A stretch of 64,000 nucleotides of DNA from Fragum whitleyi (GCA_948146395.1 OX411543.1:52680017-52744016); one strand, 5' to 3'. Counted from the stretch's first letter, positions 45,706 through 57,189 are shown. Translations and numbers: made by a program. Notes: generated by a model from the letters alone, not told the origin.

Positions 45706-45711
45706 AATAAA
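45706..45711 (+). terminator. candidate polyadenylation signal
   Basis: AATAAA lies about 275 bases after the C2-ORF stop codon, and is the first such hexamer I noticed downstream of the stop. Further AATAAA-type hexamers follow near 45848 and 45949. The stretch 45433-46070 has no open frame of note and is best read as 3' UTR and flank. Confidence 0.4.
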
Positions 45712-46129
45712 AGAAAATAGTTCTGCAACACCCGATTTTCATGAAAGTAGGTTTGAACTGTTCTATCTTAATTGTTATTATGTTTTTAAATCATATTGCA
45801 ATGATATGAAAATTGTTTTCTCCTGAGGCTAAACTATTTGGTGCATGTAATAAAATTGTAAACCCTCTTGAAAATTGTGTAACATTGTTTCAGAGGTAAT
45901 TTTTCCTTTCGATTTTTACAAATATTGTTTCGACAGGGTCAACATTTGAATAAAAGTTAATAGGTTTCAATACCACAGGAGCTGAAGTTACGAACGTTTA
46001 TTTCTTTCATTGCTTACATTTTGAAGAATCAGGATTGTTGTTTTTTCAATGAAGGTGACCGTATATTTGTGTAATCTTCTCCGTCTGTCCGTCCGCCCGG
46101 CAGTCCGTCCCGATATTAGAACGTACGTC

Positions 46130-46420
46130 CATACGTTACAATCTTGTGAACGCAACTCCTCCTTCATTAATGTCGAAACTTAGTATTCCTAGTCACCTGA
46201 CCTAGCACATATGATCGTGGTTTAGAGAATTTCAGTCGAGTCATGGAAAAAGGGGCCTTCTTGTAGAGATGTTGTGAGCGTAACCCCTCCTTTATTTATG
46301 GACTGATTTTAAAGAAACTTTCAAGAAATGTTCTTTGTTACCCGAGTTTGAGAATGATTTTGCGGTTAGGTCAATTTTCATCAGCGCTATGGAAAAAGAG
46401 GGCTTAAATTTCAAATTGTA
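46130..46420 (+). repeat. degenerate tandem repeat, two units
   Basis: Same family as 21830-22390: GCAACTCCTCCTTCATTAAT, CTAGTCACCTGACCTAGC, GTCATGGAAAAAGGGGCCTT and a second, more decayed unit. Confidence 0.8.
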
Positions 46421-46634
46421 CATATGAGATGAAAGTAAACAACTCTCCATTTAAGGATTGTTTTTGAACCTTTAAAAGGTTATTCTTTATCTTGCAACAG
46501 GTTACAGGTTATATGTCGGCAGTAAGCATAAACTAAATGCCGCATCAAAGGGCGTAACTCCCATTACGCAATTTACAAAAAGTGCGTAATATAAATAAAT
46601 CGTCTTTCGAAAAGTATCGTTGATGAATGATGAT

Positions 46635-46677
46635 AACATCGGAACTACAGCTTGTTCAAGCTGTAGTTACGATGTTT
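46635..46677. repeat. short perfect hairpin
   Basis: AACTACAGCT and AGCTGTAGTT around TGTTCA, with pairing extended by ACATCGG / ACGATGT. Confidence 0.7.
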
Positions 46678-46965
46678 TTATTATTCACCGACGCTCAAAT
46701 CATAAAAAGGGCGAGGACGGTGGGCATTCATCTTTTGTCACAGTCCAAATATTGCCTTTATCCTATATATTCTTTGGTGATCGCCTTATGAGTGTGTATA
46801 TATTTAAAAGTCCTAGTTGCGTCCATAGCATCGACCAAGTTATATTTGGAATGTCTACATAATACATATGCTAGCGAACGTGTTGGCAAAAGTACTCGTT
46901 GAAGGTAGGATATGTGCATATTCTAAACCAAAATGACCAAGTGACAAATTGCAATTTTTCTGGCA

Positions 46966-47046
46966 GAGCCTCGACAATTTTCAATTCTCCCAACCTCGTT
47001 AGATATTTTTATTCACACAAAACACTAAGTACGTATTATATATATC
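46966..47046 (+). repeat. family C fragment
   Basis: Right half of the palindrome only: GCCTCGACAATTTTCAATTC, CCAACCTCGTTAGATATTTT, AAAACACTAAGTACGTATTA. Confidence 0.75.
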
Positions 47047-47052
47047 TTTAGA

Positions 47053-47206
47053 CTTCAGGTAGTGAACCCATAATAGTTCCGCAATTTTCGCAATTCTTTA
47101 ATGTTAACGGTGTCATTCGAGGTTTCATGAGTAAACCTCTGTTTATATTGTAAAAGACCATGCCTTCCGAAATGCTGGGGGACTATTACGGGTCCACTAG
47201 CTTAAG
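47053..47206. mobile_element. family B fold-back MITE
   Basis: CTTCAGGTAGTGAACCCATA at the left and TACGGGTCCACTAGCTTAAG at the right; right arm CCGAAATGCTGGGGGACTAT. Confidence 0.83.
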
Positions 47207-47460
47207 CAGGCGTGAGGTTCGCTGCATACAAACGCAAGATGATACGTTGACCAAATAACATGTTGAAGAACTTTCGGATACAAGTGCTAGACGCCAAAGG
47301 TACTTTATGTAGCCCGCCCCTTATGCATGAAAAATGAGATCGGCATAACTCGTGTTTTCTCAGATTATGTAGTGTTCCATCTAGCGAAAGTCTTTCTAGC
47401 GGAAGATAATGAGTTAGAATTTCGTCATTTTTTACGTCATGTAGCATAACTTAAATCTCG

Positions 47461-47491
47461 TAAGTGCCTATACTTTGTATAGGCACTTACG
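47461..47491. repeat. perfect 14-bp hairpin
   Basis: GTAAGTGCCTATAC TTT GTATAGGCACTTAC, just upstream of the second SINE. Confidence 0.85.
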
Positions 47492-47496
47492 ACTGG

Positions 47497-47705
47497 CGTC
47501 CGTAGTCTAGAGGTAGAGCGTCGGCCTCTTGACTCAAAGGTACTGAGTTCGATTTCCGGGAGCGGCTATCGATCTTGGTTCTTTTATTGGCCCACACATT
47601 CGGCGCGAGTACTGGTGAATTTTGCAGGAAGCAGAATCGAGAGGGATGAATCTAAATTGTAAGAACTTGTGTCCCAATCGATGTAAAATAAATACGTTTA
47701 AACCA
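47497..47705 (+). mobile_element. second tRNA-derived SINE family
   Basis: Box A-like TAGTCTAGAGGTAGAGCG (47504-47521) and box B-like GAGTTCGATTTCC (47546-47558) form a tRNA-type promoter. GCGTCCG pairs imperfectly with CGGGAGC. A non-tRNA body follows and ends near AAAATAAATACGTTTAAACC. The anticodon arm does not fold, so it is not called as a tRNA gene. Confidence 0.6.
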
Positions 47706-47854
47706 TTCGACTTTTCAGTACTGCTAAGCCGATGACCCAAAATACCGAAATGTTTAGTTCAACCGATATATGACGATACCTCCCGAAGCTTCCCTATTCA
47801 TTTTTGTTCATTACGACAAGACTACATTAAGTACAAGTGGACGGTCTTACCAAG

Positions 47855-48003
47855 TAAAGACTTATGGCCACATTGACCAAGTTAAAGATGGAAGGTCTTC
47901 TTTATGCATGCAGGCATCATTTACCAACAATGACCGAGTAACAGATGACAGATATGGGTTTGAAGATCTTCTGTATGCCAAGGCTAAAGGTTACAATGAG
48001 TAA
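47855..48003 (+). repeat. degenerate motif repeat
   Basis: GGCCACATTGACCAAGTTA, GATGGAAGGTCTTC and CCGAGTAACAGATGACAGAT resemble pieces at 49560-49760 and 49930. The 77-codon open frame over it is a by-product. Confidence 0.4.
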
Positions 48004-48028
48004 GTAACATGTGAAAGGTCCACTGCTT

Positions 48029-48187
48029 ACAGTAAATTACATCGTGAAATTGACATCCACCTCAATAAAAAAACATTCTAAATCGCTTACTCAGCGCTTC
48101 AATCATTCATTCCAAACACTCACTCAAACCATTCAAAAACGCTCAAACCCATTGAAAAATATAGAATCAACAACGTCATTGAAAATA
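48029..48187 (+). mobile_element. family A MITE, left half of an interrupted copy
   Basis: ACAGTAAATTACATCGTGAA to CAACGTCATTGAAAATA, cut by the TA-flanked element and resumed at 49210. Confidence 0.9.
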
Positions 48188-49209
48188 TACTGAGCGACTT
48201 TAAAAACGCAACAAAGTAAATTTGAAATTTGAGTACAGAAAAGTAGATTTGTTTTAACTAAATTTAGCTGAAATCATACAAACAAGATCCTCTGTTGAAT
48301 CTACTTAATCTTGATTTGATTCGACGCTTTGGTTAGTGTCGGCATAGCAATCTACTGTTCTCTCTTTCTTTGTCATTGCAATTTTCATGGTTGATTGATT
48401 TAACAAATCAGATGTGTGGAGGGTAGTCAACAATAGACATTTCAAAAACCGCTAAAAGAAGCGAAATCAACTCACTCGCTTTGCCAAGAATGTTTTCTTG
48501 ATAGAGTAAGTCGCTTTGCCAAGATAGAGTAAGTCAAAAGGAAAAGTGTTCCTTAAAATCGGAACGTCGTTAACCTCGATTAAACTAAAAAAATATTGAT
48601 TAATTCGTTCAATATTTAAACATCTGCATGGTAGGACCTTGCCAAAATGGAGTTTCAGAAGACCTAACGTGTTAAAATGACGTTAGTGTCATGCCGTAAA
48701 CATGCTTATAATGGCATCTCAATTCTAAACGAGTTGTCTGGTAAGGGGTTAAAAGCGTGAACAGACTATGTTTGCCAAAACCGCATTCACATGAAAGCGT
48801 TTGTGGTTCTACGAACGGAATGGAACAGCATGTAAGTGGCGTCATTTCTGGTAAAAAAGACGACGTTTCGGTGTCGTCTTTGCACCAAACGTGCTTAAAC
48901 GCAGTATTCACGATTTGTTTGACCTCTGGATTCATTCAACCAAACCCTAAAATTTGTTTGGCTTTTGTTTCATTTGAAACGAAAATATCGTTCAAGCAGT
49001 AGGGCTGTGGAGAAATTTTAACTTTCATGGGTATGCTTAAAAGTGTCCCTGTATTGGGAATACAAAGGAATGTTTCAAAATAACATTGACGTTGGACTAG
49101 AGGTAACTTGTTAAAGTAACAAATTAAGTATAATTCAGTGCGAGTCTATTCACTAAAATTTGCATTTAAGTGACGTTTTTAAGAATTGCGTTTTTAAAGT
49201 CGCTCAGTA
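48188..49209. mobile_element. Tc1/mariner-type non-autonomous element, 1022 bp
   Basis: Ends TACTGAGCGACTTTAAAAAC and GTTTTTAAAGTCGCTCAGTA are inverted repeats of at least 23 bp, with TA duplicated on both sides (48186-48187, 49210-49211). It sits inside a family A MITE, which proves it is the younger insertion. Two overlapping open frames of 80-87 codons (plus 48757-49002, minus 48672-48935) show no DDE motifs, so I regard it as non-autonomous. Confidence 0.9.
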
Positions 49210-49450
49210 TAGATCTTAGTAGAGAAAAGTAGCGATTTCATTGACATTTTCCAAATGTTAGTGCCTTATAGGTTCTTGAAGAAATAGGAAGCTATGCATT
49301 TTTTATTAAAGGGAGGTTATCAATATCGCTAATTTTGTTCATCCTGAACAAAATTTGCGATATAGGATTACCTCCAATTAAATTCACTCAAAACTCGCTC
49401 CTAATACTCATTCAATTTCATTCCTTAATCATTCCAAAATCATTTAACTG
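49210..49450 (+). mobile_element. family A MITE, right half of the interrupted copy
   Basis: Resumes at TAGTAGAGAAAAGTAGCGAT, with the central GGAGGTTATCAATATCGCTA hairpin; its right end is shortened (CCAAAATCATTTAACTGTAC). Confidence 0.9.
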
Positions 49451-49794
49451 TACAAAATTTAATGTATGAGGCTTAATTGACCGAGTTCGATGTTGAGCGT
49501 CTTTTGGATACAAATCCTATACGCTACACTTACATCGTTACAAGTGAAATATATATCCTTACAATGGCCAAGGCCTCATTAGATAAATTGAGAGATAATT
49601 ATGCTAAATACATAGCCTTGACGCCCAAATAACCAAACTGCAAGTGGAAGGCTTGCTGAAAGGATAGACAAAAGGTCATATTTACCAAGTAACAAGTAGA
49701 AGATCTTTTTAAACAAGGCTAGAGACCACATTGACAAAGAAACAGTAAGTAGATCCAAATTCAAATACTAGAGGCTTTATGGACAAAGGAAAAG

Positions 49795-49893
49795 GTGGCG
49801 AACTCGTCATCCAAAACAAATAAAAACTCGACAAAGCCTCGCTTTTAACTGTTCTCGTTTAATAAATTCAGTATTGAATGATCACCTCTTCAC
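49795..49893 (-). repeat. family G fragment
   Basis: AACTCGACAAAGCCTCGC, TCTCGTTTAATAAATTCAGT and ATTGAATGATCACCTC match 62885-62990. Confidence 0.6.
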
Positions 49894-49999
49894 TATCATC
49901 TATTTAAAGGTTCACAGTATGCAAGGATTAGTGGCCACATTGACTAAGTTTCAGAAGGAAAGTCCGCTGCGAACAAAGACCAGAGACAGTATGTACTAT

Positions 50000-50131
50000 C
50001 CCTGTGTTCAGAATGTAAAAGCGTTTCGCGAGCGCTTTGAGATGATACCCCGCTTTGCACGTGTACATACGTGCAAAGCCAGGTATCATTTCGAAAGCGC
50101 TTCGCTAACGTTTTCATCCTGAACGCAGGGC
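50000..50131. mobile_element. family F fold-back MITE
   Basis: CCCTGTGTTCAGAATGTAAA and GTTTTCATCCTGAACGCAGG are the ends; the inner palindrome is GATACCCCGCTTTGCACGTG...CGTGCAAAGCCAGGTATC. Confidence 0.82.
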
Positions 50132-50139
50132 AGGTTACA

Positions 50140-50240
50140 GTTGGAAACACTGTGAAATTGACACTAATCTCGATCAAAACAATCCAAATCACTCGTTCAG
50201 CGCTCCATCCATTCATTCCTGTGCTCTTATTCATTTAATT
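50140..50240 (+). mobile_element. family A left-end fragment
   Basis: ACACTGTGAAATTGACACTA to GCGCTCCATCCATTCATTCC. Confidence 0.75.
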
Positions 50241-50924
50241 GGTTGTTCCAGAATCGTAACCAGTCGGTTTCGGCTGTTGTTATACTTTCTTCGAGTATTA
50301 AGACTACCAGACGATTCAAGAGTTGACCTGTAATCAGTTCTATTTTATTGTATTTTGACAGTGCTTAGTTCATTAAAAATTTTAAAAACTAGCTAAACAT
50401 CTACATACTTTGAAAATATTTCTTTTCTTTTCTTTTGATTTTGCAAAAATAGTATCTCTACCTAGCCGAATTTATTAGTTGTTCCTATTTGTTGTTTTTC
50501 AAACTTGGAGATTCAGTAGTGCAACGGGTGTACCTTGTTACAATTTTTCATTTTTGTTGTTGTTGTTGATGTTGTTGCTGTTTTTGTATTGTTTTGTTTC
50601 ATCAACAATTGAAGCTGAAACCGCAATCAAAGTTTTATATCAAACCGCGTAAAGAGATTCGTACGCATATGCTTGCGCATGAAGCACGCTAAGTTCACTA
50701 AGTGCTGTTAACTTTAAGTGTTAAAAGTGTTGACATTTTGTTATGAAATATATCATATGACAACGCAACGTTACACAAATTAACACTTTAAGACCAAAAT
50801 ATTCCCTAAAATGACCAAAGCATTGCCAAAAATGAGCTTTCATAACATAAAGAATAGTTATTTGTTTCAGTAAAGTAGAATAAAGGTTTGATTTTTGTGT
50901 ATGGTCAATTTATCTTACATTTAG

Positions 50925-51075
50925 TGAACATCAACAGATAACGCCACTCGTAAAAATATAGCTTCTGTTGTTCACGCAACGTAACTGTTGTTTCATTTTT
51001 AATGTAAAGACGAGACGAAATATGGAAATTTAAATACATTATTACAGCACGTCGTTTGAACGTGATTACTAGGCA
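50925..51075 (+). repeat. family H fragment
   Basis: CGCCACTCGTAAAAATATAG and CTTCTGTTGTTCACG match arms of 5270-6435; ACGAGACGAAATATGGAAAT matches 8230. Confidence 0.5.
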
Positions 51076-51582
51076 ACATAGAAACGTCTTTTTAAACCCC
51101 CCTCCTCTAGGATAGAGCCAAATATTGTGAAATGAACAAAAGTGGGGAATACATGTTTTTGGTAATTACGCTGGTTTAGTTGCGAGATTACCAAGTGATA
51201 ATCTAACGAAATTTCTCCGCAACTATCGAAAAACATGAAATTAATAACATAATAACATGACATAAAATAACATAACATAACATAAATTTCTGTTTATTTT
51301 ACCCAGTAATGAGGCATAAATGAAGTTCATTCTTTTTCTTAACTTGTCAACTTGTTTTCAAAAGGTACAGACTCTATTCAAACTAACAGTTTCCGGTGCT
51401 AATATTTTTAAACAACTGTGATAAAATTGACTCAAGAAAAATATTTTATATAACTTTCGAAGACATATGAGGAGCTTGCTGAAATTAATCTTAACCATAC
51501 TACTTATGCTACAGCCACTTGTGGGAGACATAGACCTTTTTCAAATGTTGGATAAAAGTTGGCAAAGATGGAGTTTTCAGGT

Positions 51583-52021
51583 ACAGTTAGTTGCATCGTG
51601 AAATTGACATTCACCTCAATCAAAACCATTCTACATCGCTCACTCAGCGCTCCAATCATTCATTCCAAACAATCACTCATACCATTCAAAAACGCTCAAA
51701 CCCATTGAAAAATAAAGAATCAACAAGGTCATTCAAAGAAAATTTTGCTAGATAAAAATCTCGATTTCACTGACATAATTCAAATTACAAACGTTTCATA
51801 GGTTCTTGAAGAAAAAGGAAGCTATGTATAAAACTTGTTTGTATTTATTATTAAAGGGAGGTAATCATAATCGAAAATTTTGTTCATCCTGAACAAAATT
51901 TTCGATATAGGATTACCTCCCATTAAATTCACTCAAAACTCGCTCCACATACTCAATCAATTTCATTCCTTAATCATTCCGAAATCATACACCTTGTCAA
52001 TTTCATGATGTTGTTAACTGT
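51583..52021 (+). mobile_element. family A MITE, full length
   Basis: ACAGTTAGTTGCATCGTGAA at the left; hairpin CGAAAATTTTGTTCATCCTG / AACAAAATTTTCG, with both stems changed together relative to the CGCTAA/TTAGCG form; right end ATGATGTTGTTAACTGTA. Confidence 0.93.
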
Positions 52022-52194
52022 AGTGGATCTGTACTAGTTCCGCATCGTCAATGTCAAGTCAAATAAAATACATCACCGAAGGCGCATAAACATCGACGGG
52101 AAAAGGGTGAGAGTGGGGGTAACCCAACTGCATCACTCTCTCTGTGAATGGTGTAGTACTGTTGCTACATTGTTATAGACCTACAATTTCAAGT

Positions 52195-52322
52195 GAGTGA
52201 TCAAAGATCAATTTTACATTGAAAAGGATAGGAGATAACGGTTTCTCGCACCTCACTCTTTCTTGCGGAACTATACTGGTTTTGATCGAGGTGAATATCA
52301 ATTTCACGGCGTTACTTACTGT
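52195..52322 (-). mobile_element. dispersed repeat plus family A terminal fragment
   Basis: 52195-52270 repeats 10165-10249. It is followed by an inverted family A left end (GGTTTTGATCGAGGTGAATA...CGTTACTTACTGT). Confidence 0.65.
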
Positions 52323-52339
52323 TTCATTCGCCTTTTTGT

Positions 52340-52665
52340 CCTCACTGTCACCTTTTTCTCTATTTGTAACTCTCTCTATCTTTCCCTCTTCCACACCCTC
52401 TCTCTCCCTCAGCTTGTGCTTTTGTCCGTCTATCTGTCTCGGTCTTTCTGTCTCCGTCTATCTACTGCCTGCCTGCCTCTCTCTCTCTCTCTCTGTCTGA
52501 CTCTCTCTCTTTTATCCCTCCCAGCTGTCTCTCTTTCTCTCTCACACACACACACACACACTCTCTCTCTCTCTCTCTCTCTCACTCTCTCTCTCTCTCT
52601 TTCTATTCGCTTAGCTTTTTCTCTCCTCTGTCTCACACACCCCCCCCCCCCCGCACACACACAGC
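52340..52665 (+). repeat. (CT)n / (CA)n / poly-C microsatellite
   Basis: Pyrimidine-rich low-complexity sequence with CTCTCT, CACACA and C14 runs. Open frames of up to 135 codons on both strands are composed of Leu/Ser or Arg/Glu only and are artefacts. Confidence 0.95.
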
Positions 52666-52846
52666 AGTGAGTAGATATGTTTAATGTATGTCTTTTTCTA
52701 TCTGACACTCTTATCAGTACAATCTCACACTTTAAGTAGATAAACAATTTTCACACTACATACCCTTAGATGATTTCAAAATGTCAAACTTGTTTCTGTT
52801 CTTTGGGCTTTATACATTGACTTGGCGCTTAGGTAAGTCGAGAGTT

Positions 52847-53010
52847 GGGGTAGTGGACCCAAATAGTAGTTCCTCAGCGTTTCGGAAGTAATGATCTTTC
52901 ACAGCATAAACCGAGGTTTCCTAATGAAATCATTAGGAAACCTCGGTTGACATGGTTAAATATAATTTCTTCCGAAATGTTGTTGAATTATCATGGGTCC
53001 ACTACCTTTA
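52847..53010. mobile_element. family B fold-back MITE with central palindrome
   Basis: GGGGTAGTGGACCCAAATAG and CATGGGTCCACTACCTTTA; centre AACCGAGGTTTCCTAATGA / TCATTAGGAAACCTCGGTT is a perfect inverted repeat. Confidence 0.88.
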
Positions 53011-53303
53011 TATGATACACTAATAAGTTCGATACATTAGTTGTGATGTTATCATATTTATTTGTCGTTTTTAGTTCGAACTTTAACTTAAAATCGAGTA
53101 ACAAATAGTGGCCACTCTGTTGATATGATAAAGCAAATTTGCTCGAAGAACCAACTTGGTGGAGAAAAATGATCTTTAGAACTTATTCTATTAAGTATTA
53201 ATATAACATTATGTTTAAAAAAGAGTGATATCATTTATACTAAAATATGTCCTAATAGATGCAACCAGATACGTGTACCTTCGTGTGCGCTTTTTTTTTT
53301 ACA

Positions 53304-53640
53304 TTTTATCTTATAACTGTACAAATATCCGTGTGATAACATCCCTATGATATTTTTTATGATATCACATAGTTACTTTTAGAACAATTATATAATTTGG
53401 TTATTTTTAGAAACTTGCATTTGAGTTAGAAACATCGACGAAAAGAAGACAATAAAGGTTTTAATATAAAAATAATACATACTTAGTGTATTGTATGAAA
53501 AAAATATCTAACTCGGTTGTGAGAATTGACAATTGTCTCGGCATAGCCTCGACAATTGTCAATTCTCCTAATCTCGTTAGATTTTTTTTTCATATAATAC
53601 ACTTAGTATGTATTATATATTTATAATGCAGATACAATTA
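53304..53640 (+). repeat. family C unit
   Basis: TTTATCTTATAACTGTACAA through the palindrome ATTGACAATTGTCTCGGCAT / AGCCTCGACAATTGTCAAT. Confidence 0.88.
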
Positions 53641-54470
53641 CGTTATAATGTTATCACGTTCGTATATCAAGTGCCTTTTTTCATTTTCCTTCCGATAGGT
53701 GGCATTCTAAAACTACATAGAAGAATATGACATGCGCTGACAACGCTTATTTTTCTTTCTTATTTTTTGAAGTACCATCGCCTTATTTACGAGAGTGAAA
53801 TAACCCCGTTTATCATTTTTCACACTACCTGGGTGTTATTTCAAAAGTTCAATGCAAGTAAGCTGAGAGCGTATAGTGCTAAACGTTACTTCGTTACCGC
53901 AAAAATGATGTTATAATGACAGAAATTCGGCTTAGCCTCGTGTTTGTCTGATTACAGATGATTCGTTAAATTTGAATGCATAAAATACCTTATTTTTTAT
54001 TGTCGTCATGTAAAGCCTGTTCTTTTTTTCTATGTTATTAGAGAACTCATCTCATGAATTTAGTATTTCATTGATACACTTTCAATATTCACTTTTTTTT
54101 TATAATTATTCCCAGCGACAGCCTTCGTTGTTAACCAACTCTGTCCAGACGGCTGGATACGAAGACAAGATTCTTGTTATTTCTTTGAGACAAATCCAGA
54201 GCCATGGCAAGCGGCTGTGGTAGGAGATAAAATAATCTTAACTTCTTTTTTTTTATTTCAAAAGAAATTATCACCAGAGGTTTCGTTAGAGCGGGGCTCT
54301 TAAGATTCTTAATAAAATCTTTAAGATAATTCGTTCAATGAGCGAGATTTTTAAGCCGCTCAATAACAGTCTAAAGATATCTCAATAAGGAAACGTAGAT
54401 GCTTCTGCATTGGCTTAAAATGTTTTCACTCAAATTATCGAAAATCGTTTATCATAAGGTCTTAAAAATC
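53640..54470. other. nothing recognised
   Basis: Short open frames only; no repeat match seen except a weak inverted GAAATAACCC / GGGTGTTATTTC pair near 53800. Confidence 0.4.
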
Positions 54471-54475
54471 TTATT

Positions 54476-54912
54476 ACAGTTAGTGACATCGTGACATTGA
54501 CGTTTGCCTCAATCAAAAACATTCTAAATCGCTCACTCAGCGCTCTTTTAATTCATTCGAAACACTCGTTCAAACCATTCAAAAACGCCCCAACCCATTG
54601 AAATACATAGACTTAACAACGTCATTCAAAATAAACATGGATAGAGAAAAATCGCGATTTCACTGACATAATTCATATTGTAAGCGTCTAACAGGTTCTT
54701 GAAGAAATAGGAAGCTGTCTATAGAACTTGTTTGCATATTATTAAAGGGAGGTAATCAATATCGCTAATTTTGTTCATCCTGAACAAAATTTGCGATATT
54801 GGAATACCTCCCATCTAATTCACTAAAAACTCACTCCACACACTCATTTAATTTCATTCCTAAATCATTCCAAAATCATTCACCTAGTTATTTTCACGAT
54901 TTTCTTAACTGT
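54476..54912 (+). mobile_element. family A MITE, full length
   Basis: ACAGTTAGTGACATCGTGAC at the left; central GGGAGGTAATCAATATCGC hairpin; right end TTTTCACGATTTTCTTAACTG. Confidence 0.9.
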
Positions 54913-54950
54913 AAGCGAGATTATTCATCTATCTCTAACAAACGGACCTC

Positions 54951-55204
54951 TTACATGTCATGTTTCGGTGCTTTTTCAAAGTGCCTTATACTTTACATGT
55001 CATGTTTCGGTGTTTTTTCAAATTGCCCTTTACTTAATATGTCATGTTTCGGTGCTTTTTCTAAGTACCTTTTACTTTACATGCCATGTTTCGTTGCTTT
55101 TTCAAAGTGCCTCTACTTTCCATGTCATGTTTCGGTGTTTTTTCAAAGTGCCTTTTACTTAACATGTCATGTTTCGGTCCTTTTCAAAGTGCCTTTTACT
55201 TTCT
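54951..55204 (+). repeat. minisatellite, six units of about 42 bp
   Basis: Unit ACATGTCATGTTTCGGTGCT plus TTTTCAAAGTGCCTTTACTT. The 42-bp period keeps one frame open over several units (MSCFGAFSKCLILY-like repeats), but other units shift frame, so I do not call a gene. Confidence 0.92.
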
Positions 55205-55300
55205 CGTGAAAAATATTCCGGCCAGGATAAGGCAAAGATCTGAAAGAGCATGTCACTGAGTTCATTTTCTGAAATGTTCCTGTTGTTTCAGAGAGGTTAT

Positions 55301-55470
55301 TTAAGGTAGAGGACCCGTAATAGATCTAGCCCCGAAACATTTCCGAACTCGTGTTCTTTCACAAGGAAAACCCAGGTTTCCTAATGAATTCATTAGGAAA
55401 CCTCGGTTAACACTGTTTAAAGTTTTTGACTTCTGGAACGTTGCGGATCTATCATGGTTCACTACCTTTA
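55301..55470. mobile_element. family B fold-back MITE with central palindrome
   Basis: TTAAGGTAGAGGACCCGTAA and CATGGTTCACTACCTTTA; centre GGTTTCCTAATGAATTCATT / AGGAAACC. Confidence 0.88.
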
Positions 55471-55705
55471 AAGTAGACACGATAACGTATCCCTCCTTTG
55501 ATAATCTGTTGTGACCGGCAGCATATCAGAGAGAGGGGTACATTATTGCAGCTACTTAAAAGTTAAACCGTGGAACAAACGGACGACGCTCAAATCTACG
55601 ACCACGAAAGTAGTGGAAGCTTGTTCTTAGAAGCTTTTCGTGTTTCTGTACTTTAGCGTTTTGGTCATGCACGGTGAAATCCTATTAAAAGCAACTTCAA
55701 AAATC

Positions 55706-55936
55706 AGACTATCAATCTAGAGGTCCCGGGTTCGATCCCCGACGGCGGCACTCATTCTTTCCGACTATTTGTCTCTCACCAATGGGTTGATAATCGTAGA
55801 CCTATGTGTGATAGCAGCTGGAGACTAGGAAAGGATGTGATGGTAGTACTGGTGAGAGAAATACCAGGAATCCATTGTTAGGTGTTCCAGCCACCGCGAT
55901 ATAACTGAAAAATTGTTGACAGCGGCGTAAAACTCC
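55706..55936 (+). mobile_element. tRNA-derived SINE, head partly lost
   Basis: The copy starts in the anticodon region, keeps the box B CGGGTTCGATCCCC, and runs through the full body to GCGGCGTAAAACTCC. It abuts a family E element on its right. Confidence 0.85.
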
Positions 55937-55937
55937 A

Positions 55938-56195
55938 GCTATCCATCATGCGAAAAGGGACCATCTGGGTAGTGCATAAAGTCGATTAAAGATCGACTGT
56001 GCGGACTGTGCAGGCTGACTAGGATCGAAACTTTTCGCACTCTAATATTTTTCTGTATATAGAATTATCATTCTACCTTTCTGTGTAAGAATTTCTGAAA
56101 AGCGATATCTACCTAGCCTGCACTAGAATCAACCTCTCTTTTTTTCATTTTTTTACCGAGTTCCAAGATGGTCTCTTTCCGGGCGACGGGTCACA
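55938..56195. mobile_element. family E fold-back MITE
   Basis: CATCATGCGAAAAGGGACCA at the left and GGTCTCTTTCCGGGCGACGG at the right; shared interior GACTAGGATCGAAACTTTTC as at 1466. Confidence 0.83.
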
Positions 56196-56199
56196 AATT

Positions 56200-56950
56200 A
56201 ACCTTTGTGCAACAAGTTCGAGCCTGTGACAGTAACAGTAACAGTGAGCTGTTATTATTAGGGATCCAATAAAGGGGATTCATCTTTATATCTTTAAGGA
56301 TTATTGTAGAAGTCTGGGAAGCCATCTGGTTGCAATTGAAACAACCAACGAGTTTGACTTCATGGTTGAGGAAATGAAAAAAATGCAAGTTGGTAATGTT
56401 TATTTTATCGTCAGTTGTATTCCAAAACCTCTTTTGTCATGTCCTCTATACGAGTTATGGTTACTCCTGTATGTATAAGTTCTGGTTACTTCTTATATAT
56501 ATACATATTCAAATTTTACCTACATGTACTAGTTTTACATTGTCCTAATTCGCGTGGAGGATAATAATTTATATCACACAAATATATTGATAATAATAAT
56601 TATTTAAATCATTTCAACTTTACCTTCTTTCTCTTTTTGAAAGGGGATTTCTCTATTTCTTTTTTTAAGGAATAAACATCGAATACTGAACATGGGGCAT
56701 GATATTGAAGTAGAAGGTACTTGGGTTTGGACAATCAAATGTATTTGCATTTCATTTTCAATTCCTATTATTTGCTTGATTTTGTTTTATAGAGGGCCTC
56801 ATTGAAAATAAGTTTTCATCCATTTATCTGTTTGATCAATATTTGTTGTAAGCTTAATGTGCTACCTTCTCTAAATAAAGAATTTTTATTATTATTATTA
56901 TCTTTAGGCCAGATTGAAGCCATTTTTCATCGGGAGTTCATTGGTTGGAC
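56200..56950. other. nothing recognised
   Basis: AT-rich, short TATATA and ATT runs, no open frame of note. Confidence 0.4.
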
Positions 56951-56959
56951 TGTAAATGA

Positions 56960-57180
56960 CGTGGTGACATGGTGAATGATTTTACAATGTCATCTAGATT
57001 TTATTAAATGAGTTGGAAGAGCGAGTTTTTAATGAAATTAAGGGGAGGTAATACTTTCCTGTTTCTGAATCTTTTTGGGCCAATCAAACGCTTTGAAATC
57101 CACATTCAAGCATAAAGATTTTCAATTATTTGGTCGATTTGAATGAAATGTTGATCGTTATGAAGCGTTTTGGACGATGG
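56960..57180 (-). mobile_element. family A fragment, reverse, decayed
   Basis: GGTGAATGATTTTACAATG, AATTAAGGGGAGGTAATACT, GCCAATCAAACGCTTTGAAA and GAAGCGTTTTGGA; the central hairpin is largely lost. Confidence 0.65.
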
Positions 57181-57189
57181 TTTAGCTAA

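Noticed and set aside
52263..52747. Open frames of 105 and 135 codons
   Set aside because: Composed of (CT)n/(CA)n simple repeat translated as Ser/Leu or Arg/Glu.
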